This document shows, one piece after another, positions 24,878 to 33,455 of a DNA stretch of 64,000 nt. Source of the stretch: Acidobacteriota bacterium (GTDB taxonomy: Bacteria; Acidobacteriota; Terriglobia; Terriglobales; Acidobacteriaceae); assembly GCA_018268855.1 (NCBI GenBank), contig JAFDVR010000006.1, forward strand, positions 62,001-126,000, in the 5' to 3' direction. Every line of letters begins with the position of its first letter. Position 1 is the stretch's first letter. The translations under genes were made by a program, and so were the position numbers. The notes below the pieces were generated by a model that saw nothing but the letters and a program-made list of their open reading frames with translations, had not been told where the DNA came from and searched no databases.

Positions 24878-25249
24878 CAGTCGAACACGCTGAAGCGTCC
24901 AGCCGCTTTTCCGCTGCGGTCTTCTCCATGAAAGGGACTGGATTAAGATGGCGCTTCATGCAGGTATCCATGATACGGCTTCGTACCGTGGGAAGCTACT
25001 ACCTTAACTGCATGATGCCGGACTCGTCTGAACATTGAAGAACTCAGAGAAGGAATCCGGCTATACCGAGTATCGGGGTAATACCAACTACAGCCGCCAG
25101 CGGCGGCCCCAGCCTGAGATTTGCCGCTAAGAACGCCCCGGCGGGGCTGCGGCAAATCTGAACCCATATCCGTAGAGGTCATTGGTATCGAACTCCCTGC
25201 GCCCGCCTCCGCCACGGCTCCGGCGAAAGACGGCCTCGGGAATTCACGG
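24878..25249. other. 372-bp gap between SNF2 gene and integrase
   Basis: No gene is supported here. It contains the nested hairpin at 25117-25159 and, just before it, CCGCCAGCGGCGG, which can fold as a small stem. The promoter of the five-gene defence operon should lie in the part next to 24878, but I see no clear -10/-35 pair. Confidence 0.5.
25117..25159. repeat. nested inverted repeat downstream of integrase
   Basis: The outer arms AGATTTGCCGC and GCGGCAAATCT are perfect complements. Inside them GCCCC and GGGGC form a second stem. It lies about 90 bases beyond the integrase stop. No T-run follows, so a simple intrinsic terminator is doubtful. Confidence 0.55.
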
Positions 25250-26677
25250 TCAGCCTGTCCTGCGGTGCTGACCGCGTTTGAGTTTATCGTGCGTCTCCGC
25301 CGCCTTCGATGCCTTAGCCTTAGTAACGTCCACTTCAGGATGCGGAACCTCCCATCCTGTCATCCCCTGTAGCACGCGATCCGCATGCTTGATGGTGTTC
25401 ACATGGCCATAGTGCTGCTCGATCATCTGCACGGACGTTCCCATCTGCTCAGCAAGAAAGTAAACATCAACTCCCTCTTGAAGGCGAAGCGTGGCATAGG
25501 TGTGCCGGAAACAATAAGTCGATCTCGGCACGCCCTGCGTGCCTTCGCGCAGGTTGGCTTTGTCTAGGAGGTCGGCAATCAGAGAGACGTAGAGACTCTT
25601 GGCAGGCTTGCCGTTCACCGTCGTAAAGACCCGGTCTTGCAGCTCTGTCGCTTTGGAGATAGAGCGGATGCGTTCCAGATAATCCCCGACGCTCTTGGGC
25701 GCAACGAGCTTGCGCGACTTGCCTTTACCCTGCACGAACAGCACAACAATCTCGCGTCCCTCGCGATCTTTCGCGGGCATGATGTCGCGCCAGCGGAGAT
25801 TCTTCATTTCCGCTGGCCTCATGCCGGTATTGCAGGCGATCAGAATCATGTTGTACGTGACTGTGCGATACCAGGTGCTCGAAGGCTTGTCTGCTTCCGC
25901 GATCCATTTCCTGCCAACCGTATGAAGTTTGCGGTACTCCTCCAGAGTGAACTCATCCCGCCGCATCGTCTTGAGTTTGGGACGTTCGTCGTAACGCTGG
26001 CTGGCAGGAACATACCGCTTCTTGATCGCGAAGTTCATCACAGCGCCAAAGATCGACATCTCAAAGCGAATCGTGGAATCGCTGATGAAGGGCACCGTCC
26101 GCTCCTCGGACGGTGCCAGCTTAATAGGTTTTAAGACTCGAATGCCAAGAGCATTCTGCACTTTGGTGCGGCGCTCAGCTTCCTTGTCCGCAAACTCCTG
26201 TGCCATTTCATCGCTGACCTCGCGGACGCCGTTCCGCTTCAAGCGTCCCGCGCCGTTCACTCTTCGCCACGCCGGATAACCACCCCATAGCTCATCGCCG
26301 ATCAGATGCACTTGAGTGGAGCCGACGTACCTCTCCAAGGCTCCTTCAATGACCGCGCGGATCTTCTTGGGCCGCGCCGCACTGATTTCACCGCGCTGCG
26401 CACGCGCTTCTTGGGTCAGCAGATACTCTCGGCCAACCTCCCGGAAGGGATGGTTGAACACAGGGACGTCATGCTTCAGGCGGAACCGGATGTCCGCATC
26501 CTGGTCGAAGGCGCGTTCCCGAGCGAGTTCAACATCGGTCGTCTTGAGGGAGATGGTCTTGTAGCGGTCTGCCTTGGGAATCTTCATGCGGCAGTACCAC
26601 ATGCGATGCTCAACATCGCCGCGTCGGAAGATTACCAATCCCGGTTTGAGTTCGGCTTTGTCGGTGACGAATGCCAT
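25250..26677 (-). CDS. tyrosine recombinase (integrase) of the mobile element
   Basis: This site-specific recombinase is about 475 residues from the ATG at 26677, which has GGAGG 5 nt upstream; a GTG 12 bases earlier overlaps that ribosome site. The catalytic domain shows ACNTGMRPAEM (first Arg), then FRHTYATLRL, then MGTSVQMIEQHYGHV with the nucleophilic Tyr. The first His of the usual HxxRH box is a Tyr here, and LGH reads MGT; both substitutions occur in active relatives. It drives integration and excision of the 24.8-kb element, and arm-type-like repeats lie just upstream of it. The longer than usual N-terminal region presumably binds these arm sites. Confidence 0.93.
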   Translation of the reverse strand: MAFVTDKAELKPGLVIFRRGDVEHRMWYCRMKIPKADRYKTISLKTTDVELARERAFDQDADIRFRLKHDVPVFNHPFREVGREYLLTQEARAQRGEISAARPKKIRAVIEGALERYVGSTQVHLIGDELWGGYPAWRRVNGAGRLKRNGVREVSDEMAQEFADKEAERRTKVQNALGIRVLKPIKLAPSEERTVPFISDSTIRFEMSIFGAVMNFAIKKRYVPASQRYDERPKLKTMRRDEFTLEEYRKLHTVGRKWIAEADKPSSTWYRTVTYNMILIACNTGMRPAEMKNLRWRDIMPAKDREGREIVVLFVQGKGKSRKLVAPKSVGDYLERIRSISKATELQDRVFTTVNGKPAKSLYVSLIADLLDKANLREGTQGVPRSTYCFRHTYATLRLQEGVDVYFLAEQMGTSVQMIEQHYGHVNTIKHADRVLQGMTGWEVPHPEVDVTKAKASKAAETHDKLKRGQHRRTG

Positions 26678-26702
26678 AATCGCCTCCACTGATTCAGACG
26701 CG

Positions 26703-26762
26703 TTCTGTGCAGATTCTGTGCAGGTTTTTCCTGCAAGTCGTTGAGTCCACGTTTCTGTGTAG
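26703..26762 (+). repeat. TTCTGTG(C/T)AG repeats next to the integrase
   Basis: Three copies lie at 26703-26712, 26714-26723 and 26753-26762. The first two start 11 bases apart, about one helical turn. Similar paired motifs lie at the other end of the element (2092-2112). They are candidate arm-type integrase sites or operators. Confidence 0.5.
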
Positions 26763-26823
26763 GACTCGTATAGAAAATATCAAAATACTAAGATGTTTAT
26801 TTACATTTAATTATGCTATATCT

Positions 26824-26948
26824 GTCATCCTGAGCGGAGCGAAGGATCTCTGTATTCTTTCGGTCAGCCAATTCGGCTGGCGGTGAGCAGTTTCGCTCGC
26901 ACGGAGAAATACATAGATTCTTCGTCACTACGCTCCTCAGAATGACGG
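26824..26948. repeat. dispersed hairpin repeat carrying candidate right attachment core (attR)
   Basis: The outer arms GTCATCCTGAG and CTCAGAATGAC pair at 10 of 11 positions. The 14-mer at 26824-26837 is identical to 2024-2037. The far end reads ATGACGG, while the missing complementary CC is found only at the left copy. A similar hairpin repeat is, from memory, common in acidobacterial intergenic DNA. Confidence 0.6.
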
Positions 26949-27014
26949 TTGTTGATGTGAGTTCAAGCGGTCGAGTACCGTTTTGACTGGTCGCGCGAAG
27001 CGCCACCGGGAGAA

Positions 27015-27047
27015 CCCACCCTTTGCGATAAATCCGCAAAGGGTGGG
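27015..27047. repeat. hairpin repeat after dnaK (possible terminator)
   Basis: The 13-bp arms CCCACCCTTTGCG and CGCAAAGGGTGGG are perfect, with a 7-nt loop. It lies 16 bases after the dnaK stop. A degenerate second copy is at 44585-44619. No T-run is present, so this is a dispersed repeat that may also end dnaK transcription. Confidence 0.6.
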
Positions 27048-27062
27048 GCACCCAGCAACTTA

Positions 27063-28979
27063 CTACTTCTTGTCGTCCACGTCGACATACTCCGCGTCGA
27101 TCACGCCTTCGTCCTTCTTCGGCTCTTCCGCGGTCGTGCCTTCGGCCGCAGCAGCACCGCCTTCAGGAGCAGCGGAGTTCGCCTTGTACATCGCCTCGGC
27201 CAGCTTGTGGCTTGCCGCGGTCAGACGATCGTGCGCAGCCTTCAGCTCGGTCGCGCTCGGCGTTCCGGTCAGCGTGGTCTTCGCGTCGGAGAGCGCGGTT
27301 TCCACCTCGGCGCGCTCTTCCTGCGACACCTTGTCGCCGCTCTCCTTGAACATCTTCTCGATGTTGTAGACGAGCGAGTCGAGCTGGTTGCGTGCTTCGA
27401 TCTCTTCGCGCTTCTCCTTGTCCTCGGCAGAGTGGGCTTCGGCTTCCTTCGCCATGCGCTCCACCTCGTCCTTGCTGAGGCCCGAAGACGACGTGATGGT
27501 GATCTTCTGGTCCTTGCCCGTCGCGTTGTCCTTCGCCGTTACGTGCAGAATGCCGTTGGCGTCGATGTCGAACGTGACCTCGATCTGCGGAACGCCGCGC
27601 GGCGCCGGAGGAATGCCGCTCAGCTTGAACTTGCCCAGAGTGCGGTTCTGCGCAGCCATGGGACGCTCGCCCTGGAGGACGTGCACCTCAACTTCGGTCT
27701 GCGAATCCGCAGCCGTTGAGAAGGTCTCCGTCTTCTTGGTCGGAATGGTCGTGTTGCGCTGAATCATCGGAGTCGCAACGCCACCCATCGTCTCGATGCT
27801 CAGTGTCAGTGGAGTGACATCGAGCAGCAGCAGGTCCTTCACGTCGCCGGTCAGAACACCGCCCTGCACCGCTGCACCAATCGCAACTACCTCGTCAGGG
27901 TTCACGCCCTTGTGCGGTTCCTTGCCGAAGAGTTCCTTTACCAGCGCCTGGATGCGAGGCATACGCGTTTGCCCACCAACGAGCACGACCTCATCCACCT
28001 TGCTCTTGTCGATGCCAGCATCTTTCATAGCCTGCTCGCAGGGACCAACCGACTTCTGCAGAAGGTCTTCCACCAGCGACTCAAACTTCGCACGCGTCAG
28101 CTTCTCAACGAGATGCTTCGGCCCGCTCGCATCTGCCGTGATAAATGGCAGGTTGATCTCCGTCTCCATCGTCGTGGAAAGCTCAATCTTCGCGCGCTCG
28201 GCTGCGTCCTTCAAACGCTGCAGGGCCATTTCATTGCCCTTTGCGCGAAGGTCCATGCCTTCTTTCTTCTTGAACTCGTCAATGAGCCAGTCCACAAGAC
28301 GCTGATCGAGATTGTCACCGCCAAGGTGCGTATCACCATTGGTGGCCTTCACTTCGATAACGCCCTCGCCTACTTCCAGCACAGAGACGTCAAACGTACC
28401 GCCACCGAAGTCGTATACAACGATGGTCTCGTCCTTCTTTTTGTCAAGGCCATATGCCAGCGCAGCCGCCGTAGGTTCGTTCACAATACGTTTCACATCA
28501 AGACCGGCAATCTGGCCTGCGTCCTTCGTTGCCTGACGCTGCGAATCGTTGAAGTAAGCCGGAACGGTGATCACAGCTTCCGTTACGCTCTCGCCCAGAT
28601 AGTCTTCCGCAGCTTTCTTCAGCTTCTGCAGAATCATCGCGGAGATCTGCGGAGCCGTGTACTCCTTGCCCTGAGCTTCCACAACAACGTTGTCGCCCTT
28701 GGGAATGACCTTGTAGGGCACCATCTTCATTTCGTCATTCACTTCATTCGGACGGCGTCCCATAAAGCGCTTGATCGAGTAAATAGTGTTTTCCGGATTT
28801 GTGATTGCCTGACGCTTAGCCACCTGACCCACAAGCCGCTCGCCGCTCTTGGTAAACGCGACAATAGACGGGGTCGTACGGCCACCCTCTTCATTTGGAA
28901 TCACCTTCGCCTCGCCGCCTTCCATGACGGCCACGCACGAGTTGGTGGTTCCCAGATCGATACCAATAATCTTGCCCAT
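27063..28979 (-). CDS. dnaK: molecular chaperone DnaK (Hsp70)
   Basis: This 638-residue Hsp70 starts [21 protein letters not shown]. The ATPase domain carries the phosphate motifs [12 protein letters not shown] near residue 195 and [10 protein letters not shown] near 338. The linker and substrate domain follow with [12 protein letters not shown]. The C-terminus is Ala/Gly/Glu-rich and ends E-Y-V-D-V-D-D-K-K, the expected tail. DnaK binds exposed hydrophobic peptides with DnaJ and GrpE, neither of which is in this window. It is the first chromosomal gene to the right of the mobile element. No clear CIRCE or HAIR operator is visible upstream, although TTGACA occurs at 29111-29116 on the minus strand without a good -10 partner. 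Confidence 0.98.
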   Translation of the reverse strand: MGKIIGIDLGTTNSCVAVMEGGEAKVIPNEEGGRTTPSIVAFTKSGERLVGQVAKRQAITNPENTIYSIKRFMGRRPNEVNDEMKMVPYKVIPKGDNVVVEAQGKEYTAPQISAMILQKLKKAAEDYLGESVTEAVITVPAYFNDSQRQATKDAGQIAGLDVKRIVNEPTAAALAYGLDKKKDETIVVYDFGGGTFDVSVLEVGEGVIEVKATNGDTHLGGDNLDQRLVDWLIDEFKKKEGMDLRAKGNEMALQRLKDAAERAKIELSTTMETEINLPFITADASGPKHLVEKLTRAKFESLVEDLLQKSVGPCEQAMKDAGIDKSKVDEVVLVGGQTRMPRIQALVKELFGKEPHKGVNPDEVVAIGAAVQGGVLTGDVKDLLLLDVTPLTLSIETMGGVATPMIQRNTTIPTKKTETFSTAADSQTEVEVHVLQGERPMAAQNRTLGKFKLSGIPPAPRGVPQIEVTFDIDANGILHVTAKDNATGKDQKITITSSSGLSKDEVERMAKEAEAHSAEDKEKREEIEARNQLDSLVYNIEKMFKESGDKVSQEERAEVETALSDAKTTLTGTPSATELKAAHDRLTAASHKLAEAMYKANSAAPEGGAAAAEGTTAEEPKKDEGVIDAEYVDVDDKK

Positions 28980-29254
28980 CGCTTTTCTTCTCCTCAGCCT
29001 TTTGGACCGCTCGCCGTTCCCACGCCGCAGTGAGCGGATTTGAAAATTCGCCCGACGCTACTTACTGGGATGCTGACTGTCCATGACAGGTTCTCACCTG
29101 AGTGAGTTATTGTCAACTTATATGATTCGTTGCGTATTCGAAAGATTCAGGATCAAGGCAATTTATTGTCCTAGTACATACGTAACTATTGCCAAATAGC
29201 GTCAAAATACCACGCGATGGGCCACAAACGGCGTCCCAGCATGAGGGTAAATAC

Positions 29255-29755
29255 ATGAGAAATCGGGTCCATATCTCGCCTTCCAATGCTGCATTCGCCG
29301 CTTGCTTGGCCTTACTGGCTGGCTGCTCCTCTGGAGGGCCGTACAGTCACACGCCCCTTGCGGATACTCAACTAAACCGCACCTATCGGCTTAGTTCCAG
29401 TACGAACACCGCGCATATTGGAGCTTTTCTCGGTCCTATTCACAACACGCCGCCGCATGCTCAGCAAGGCCCGGACTATTACTCTGACGCAGACGCCACC
29501 TTTACACTCTTTCCTGACAGCACAGGAAGCGTCTGCGTAGAAGAGCCTTTTACTCTTACCGGCCGTCTCACAAATCCCGCACAGGAAACGGTGTATATCA
29601 ACCTAACTGGCACTGTTAGCGGAGGGACGATGACTCTCTCCGGTGTGGTGAAAGGCGCAACGACCCAGAGTGCCGGAACGATTACCGGCACATACAATAT
29701 TTCAGGGGGGACCTGCCAGGTAGCAGATACTTCATTCACCGCAACGGCAGAGTGA
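29255..29755 (+). CDS. putative lipoprotein
   Basis: This protein of about 166 residues starts at the ATG at 29255 (GAGGGTAA upstream). A lipoprotein signal with lipobox L-L-A-G-C lies at about residues 19-23, followed by a Ser/Gly-rich linker. The mature part is rich in Thr, Gly and Ser with alternating hydrophobic residues, as in a small beta-sandwich (VYINLTGTVSGGTMTLSG), and has two cysteines. It should be anchored in the outer membrane or periplasm. I do not recognise a family. It is divergent from dnaK and convergent with the pilus operon, so it appears to be a lone gene. Confidence 0.75.
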   Translation: MRNRVHISPSNAAFAACLALLAGCSSGGPYSHTPLADTQLNRTYRLSSSTNTAHIGAFLGPIHNTPPHAQQGPDYYSDADATFTLFPDSTGSVCVEEPFTLTGRLTNPAQETVYINLTGTVSGGTMTLSGVVKGATTQSAGTITGTYNISGGTCQVADTSFTATAE

Positions 29756-29769
29756 ACCAGAACGTTTAC

Positions 29770-30594
29770 TTACGGAACTGCGTCTACCGGCTTTGTATTC
29801 GGCGATGTTGTAGATGTCGTGCCCGGTCCGCTTCCATTGCCCGTTGACGGCGAAGAGAGACCTGTTCCACCGCTGGAGGCCACGCCACCACCCAACAAAC
29901 TGGACTTGGCCCTTATCTCGTCAATGCGCGGATCGTAGAGAAACTCCCATTTATCAAAATCCTCTTCGCCATTGACGGCGACAATCGCTTTTCCTTTTTT
30001 GTTCGTTCCTACCCCGACAATTGCGCCTTTGCCGCCCTTCATGTCGGTTGCGTTAGGGCCACCAATCGTACTTCCCTGTCCCGTTCCAGGATTTCCTGCT
30101 GTACCGGAAAGGCCTGTGCCTGAAGGAGAGGATGTGCCTGTGCCGGACGTAGGGGAGCCAAAGGACAGGCCTGTACCTAGGCCAGTACCGCTACTGCCAA
30201 GACTGCTGCCTCCCAAGCCGGTGCTGCCGCTCAGTCCGTCCAGTGGCTGACCGAAGAAGCCCTTCAGCTTGGTCTGTTGCTCGCCGAGACCAATGAGGCG
30301 GTATTCGCCGCCAGTAAGCGGATCAACGTAATGGCGGCGAAGAAAATGCTGATTATTTGTCTCGTCCAACTGATCAATTGAACCTGGATATCGCTTATTC
30401 AGGCGATAAAACAACTGAATGGCGCGCGCGTACTGCTGGCCGCGATGGGCGGCTTCCAGTTCTTTCTGCCGTTCCATGTCCTTGGCAACCAGAGGGGCGG
30501 CGATGGAGAGGACCAGCAGAAGAAGAAACACCATGACCGTCATGCCCAACAGCAGGTAGCCTTCTTCTCCGTTGTGTGGTTCGTGGCGATTCAT
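29770..30594 (-). CDS. pseudopilin-like protein with Gly/Ser/Thr-rich insert
   Basis: This 274-residue protein is the last of a seven-gene secretion/pilus operon. The N-terminus GEEGYLLLGMTVMVFLLLL is prepilin-like: a Gly before the cleavage point and a long hydrophobic helix. However, the Glu normally at mature position 5 is Gly. The region at residues 30-110 has the layout of a pseudopilin head (YPGSIDQLDE, DPLTGGEYRLI). Residues about 118-190 and the tail are low-complexity Gly/Ser/Thr/Pro. It probably takes part in pseudopilus assembly or regulation. The start overlaps the preceding PilP-like stop by 4 nt. Confidence 0.65.
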   Translation of the reverse strand: MNRHEPHNGEEGYLLLGMTVMVFLLLLVLSIAAPLVAKDMERQKELEAAHRGQQYARAIQLFYRLNKRYPGSIDQLDETNNQHFLRRHYVDPLTGGEYRLIGLGEQQTKLKGFFGQPLDGLSGSTGLGGSSLGSSGTGLGTGLSFGSPTSGTGTSSPSGTGLSGTAGNPGTGQGSTIGGPNATDMKGGKGAIVGVGTNKKGKAIVAVNGEEDFDKWEFLYDPRIDEIRAKSSLLGGGVASSGGTGLSSPSTGNGSGPGTTSTTSPNTKPVDAVP

Positions 30595-31211
30595 TGCATC
30601 TGAAGCGGAAGTCGTTGGGTGTTGTTCGTCTGCAGGTCAGTCACCTCCGCTGAAGTGGCGGAGATGGAGTTGATCCGATATCGCCGGCTAACGATATCAC
30701 CGGGCGAAGCCAGGAAAACGTCGTCCCCTTTGAGGAAGAACGCCTGGCGATTGCCATTTGCACGCGTGGCCGTACCAAAGAATCGCAGATCGATCGGAGG
30801 TGGGGGCGGCGGTCCCAGATTCACGGGCTGCTGTACCTGCGCTGCGGTATGTGCAGGACGAGCAGAGGCGATTGGTTTGGGAATAGTGGCCAGTGGCGCG
30901 GTGGATTCTGCCGAGAAGATATTGCGTCCTGCGCCGTTGTATTCCACCGCTTCAGCCAGCAGCATGCCTTCCATATGCAGCGTAGGGTCAAGCTGCGCGT
31001 TGGACACCTGTTTTGCCGCAGGCGCAGTGCCTCCAGCCGTGCGGACCGGAGTAGTTGTGCGTGTAGCCACCACTGGAGCGGGAGCAGGAGACGGTGTGGG
31101 AGCGGAGTTGGACGAAGTGGATACCACCTCGTAAATGCCGCACACAATCGCCAGGCTGCCGAAGATCGCGAGCATCTTCAGTTGTTTGCGGTTTTCCGCA
31201 CCGATCTTCAT
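30591..31211 (-). CDS. PilP/GspC-like periplasmic component
   Basis: This 206-residue protein has one N-terminal membrane helix (about 13-30), a Pro/Ala/Thr-rich linker (37-65), and a C-terminal strand-rich domain. That domain (DLRFFGTATR, FFLKGDDVFLASPGDIV, then VTDLQTNNTQRL) matches the GspC homology-region/PilP fold. Such proteins link inner-membrane PilM/N/O subunits to the outer-membrane secretin. No secretin gene is present in this operon, so it may lie elsewhere. It overlaps its neighbours by 4 nt on each side, so expression should be tightly coupled. Confidence 0.65.
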   Translation of the reverse strand: MKIGAENRKQLKMLAIFGSLAIVCGIYEVVSTSSNSAPTPSPAPAPVVATRTTTPVRTAGGTAPAAKQVSNAQLDPTLHMEGMLLAEAVEYNGAGRNIFSAESTAPLATIPKPIASARPAHTAAQVQQPVNLGPPPPPPIDLRFFGTATRANGNRQAFFLKGDDVFLASPGDIVSRRYRINSISATSAEVTDLQTNNTQRLPLQMQ

Positions 31212-31831
31212 CGCGCGCCTCCATTGGTGCTTGCTGCCGAGGCTGGCATCGGTTCACGCAGATAGGTCATGATGCGGACGCGCAGGTTCACGATGCCGCT
31301 TTGCTGTCCGCTGAGCGCGATCTGCGAGATAAGGAAGAAGCTGCGATCGCGCTCAAGTCCGTTGAGAAAGTGCGCGAGGGAACGGTAGTCGCCGGTCAAC
31401 TGCGCGTCCATGCGGACTTCGGTCAGGCCGTGCGCAGGAGGCGCCTGAACGTACTGCACGCGTGAGAGGCGGACATTATCTTTCTTCGCCAGCGCTCCCA
31501 GTTCTGCGGCAACGTCGGAGTAAGCGAAGGGCAGACGATTAGCGTAGAACTTGTCAGCTTCGTTCCGTGCCACTTCGAGCTTCTTATCCATGCCCCGTAG
31601 CGGACGCGCAGCGAGATCGGCCGCCGCCTGTTGCGATTTAGCTGTCTGGATAGACTCCTGCGCGGCCGAGCCTGTTCTGCTCCACAACACCAGGCAATGA
31701 ACGAGCAAATAGGCAGAAAGCAACGCCAATGCACCTGCCCCCAACAGGTGCAGGTTCAGAGGCGAGAGCCACCCCACGGCCTGCTCGCGAAAGCTGCGGC
31801 GCTGATCGGAAGTGACCGCAGTGGTGCTCAC
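31208..31831 (-). CDS. PilO/GspM-like inner-membrane protein
   Basis: This 207-residue protein has a single membrane helix at about 27-50, then a coiled coil (60-95) and a ferredoxin-like periplasmic domain (VRMDAQLTGDYRSLAHFLNGLERD). This order, and its place after PilN, identify a PilO-type subunit. PilO pairs with PilN to form the periplasmic ring platform of type IV pilus-like machines. It overlaps PilN and the PilP-like gene by 4 nt each. Confidence 0.7.
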   Translation of the reverse strand: MSTTAVTSDQRRSFREQAVGWLSPLNLHLLGAGALALLSAYLLVHCLVLWSRTGSAAQESIQTAKSQQAAADLAARPLRGMDKKLEVARNEADKFYANRLPFAYSDVAAELGALAKKDNVRLSRVQYVQAPPAHGLTEVRMDAQLTGDYRSLAHFLNGLERDRSFFLISQIALSGQQSGIVNLRVRIMTYLREPMPASAASTNGGAR

Positions 31832-32475
31832 GGTTCCACCTCCTTTGCGGGTTTCTCCTCATGGGTACGCGCCTGTAGCGGGTTGTAGCCGGAGAGGATG
31901 TCAAACTCTACCGCGCCCGGCGGAATGGGAGTGCCAAAGGTTGGACCACCTACGTTACGGTTTTGCTGCTGTTGCGCGGACTCGCTGGCGAGGCGCGGAG
32001 CCAGAAAGCGCCTGGACTTTTCGAGATTGCGAACGAGTTCCACGGCGCGGTCGCGATCTCCTGCTACCCGCATGCGGATCTGCACATCTCCACTGGGAAT
32101 AATCTGCGGCTCAATGCTGGAGACCTGCAGACCGGAGGGCAGCACCTCTTCAAGGTCCATCAGAACAGCGGTCCAGCTAAAAGACTTTCTCGCGAAGAGA
32201 TCGTTGAGGAACTGTGAGCGGGCAAGTTCTTCCGCGTTAGCGGGCTGGCGCATGCGGGCTTCGTTCGAAGTGCGCTCACTTTGTAATTGAGTGGTACGCG
32301 CATTGATGGCATCCACCGCTGCCTGCCGCTTCTGATCTTTCTTGTTCAGCACCACCATCCAGATGGCGAGAGCAACGCACAACACAGCAAGCGCACCCAT
32401 GGCGATGCGCAGCTTACGCAGTATAGGTGAGAGCTCTACATAGGGCCGGGTGGCGAGATTGACGGTAATGCGCAT
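31828..32475 (-). CDS. PilN-like inner-membrane protein
   Basis: This 215-residue protein begins with MRITVNLATRPYVE, the short cytoplasmic peptide by which PilN docks on PilM. A membrane helix (about 23-46), a coiled coil (50-85) and a periplasmic domain with DLEEVLPSGLQVSSIEP then DVQIRMRVAGDRD follow, typical of PilN/GspL C-termini. It lies between PilM and PilO in the standard M-N-O order. Stops and starts overlap on both sides. The machine may be a pilus or a type II-like secretion system; the genes here do not decide it. Confidence 0.75.
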   Translation of the reverse strand: MRITVNLATRPYVELSPILRKLRIAMGALAVLCVALAIWMVVLNKKDQKRQAAVDAINARTTQLQSERTSNEARMRQPANAEELARSQFLNDLFARKSFSWTAVLMDLEEVLPSGLQVSSIEPQIIPSGDVQIRMRVAGDRDRAVELVRNLEKSRRFLAPRLASESAQQQQNRNVGGPTFGTPIPPGAVEFDILSGYNPLQARTHEEKPAKEVEP

Positions 32476-33434
32476 CAGAGTGCCGTCGCTCCTCTCAGGC
32501 CCGCAAGAAGGCTACGCTCGATGCGTACGCCTGAGGCAGTGGGCATCAGGTCCGCGCCTGCTAAAACGTCGCATACTTGGAGTTCCAGTTCGAGTGCTGC
32601 GTCGCTCACAAGTTCCCCTGCACGAGAACCGGCAGCGTAAATCTCTTTTGGAGCCACACCGATCACATCTTCAAAATAAGCGATAGCGACGGAAATAGCC
32701 TGTTGCAGCTCTAGCTGCACGTCGACTTCCGTGGTCACAAGTACGGCTTCACCACCCTCCCCCGCCACTGTTTCTACGTGCGGATAGAGATCGAGCATAC
32801 GGTGCAGCAATACATCACCGCGGCGGACGATGGCTGTCGTGATGGAATTTTCGTCGGCGTTCACAATCAGCACGGGTTCGGTGGCATGCACGGCACCGCA
32901 GATGGCGAGCGTGCTCGGCAGGACGGAACCGGGTTCGTAGCCGGCTTCGCGCACAACGGATTCGTACTCATCCAGCACTTCGCGCGGCGTGGCCACAACG
33001 AGCACCTGCACAATGCCCTGCTTGGTCCCCATCACCTGGTAGCTCACCATGGCTGTCTCTGCATTGAACGGCAACAGCCTAGAGAGACGGAAGCGCAGGA
33101 TGGGCATGGCGTCGGCGACTTTGTTCGGCAACGAATCGAAGTCGAGCAGCAGCACGCGTACTGCGGCATCGGGCAGGATGAGTGTGACGTCGCGGCTGCG
33201 TTCGGAGACTTTGCCAAGAGCGGTGCGCAGTGCGCTGACCACATCCGCTCGTGCAACTACATTGCCTGCGCGCAACGAAGGCAACAACGATCCCAGCATG
33301 AGCGGTGCAGAAGCCACCTGTGCCAGCAGGCCGCTAAGTTCGTCGGCGCGACCAACGACAATACCGCCACTGCGCAGTTCGCACACAAGGCGCGGCCGGC
33401 GTTGCTGCGTCGAGATGGGAAGAAAAGAAGGCAT
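32475..33434 (-). CDS. PilM/GspL-like actin-fold protein
   Basis: This 319-residue cytoplasmic protein has the actin-like layout of PilM: strand pairs early (LVCELRSGGIVVGRA), then DVTLILPDAAVRVLLLDFDSLP, and later VLIVNADENSITTAIV as the second phosphate loop. PilM forms a cytoplasmic ring that recruits the PilN tail. This sequence is diverged from classical PilM, which is about 350 residues, so the name rests largely on gene order (ATPase, PilC, PilM, PilN, PilO). Its stop shares one base with the PilN start. Confidence 0.7.
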   Translation of the reverse strand: MPSFLPISTQQRRPRLVCELRSGGIVVGRADELSGLLAQVASAPLMLGSLLPSLRAGNVVARADVVSALRTALGKVSERSRDVTLILPDAAVRVLLLDFDSLPNKVADAMPILRFRLSRLLPFNAETAMVSYQVMGTKQGIVQVLVVATPREVLDEYESVVREAGYEPGSVLPSTLAICGAVHATEPVLIVNADENSITTAIVRRGDVLLHRMLDLYPHVETVAGEGGEAVLVTTEVDVQLELQQAISVAIAYFEDVIGVAPKEIYAAGSRAGELVSDAALELELQVCDVLAGADLMPTASGVRIERSLLAGLRGATAL

Positions 33435-33455
33435 GCGTCGTATAAGGATATCGTC

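Noticed and set aside
24943..25215. A 90-codon minus-strand frame between the SNF2 gene and the integrase
   Set aside because: It overlaps the nested inverted repeats, has no family character and no good ribosome site, so it is treated as non-coding.
28980..29188. CIRCE or HAIR heat-shock operator upstream of dnaK
   Set aside because: I found no convincing CIRCE inverted repeat, and the ACTCA/TTGA words do not form the HAIR spacing.
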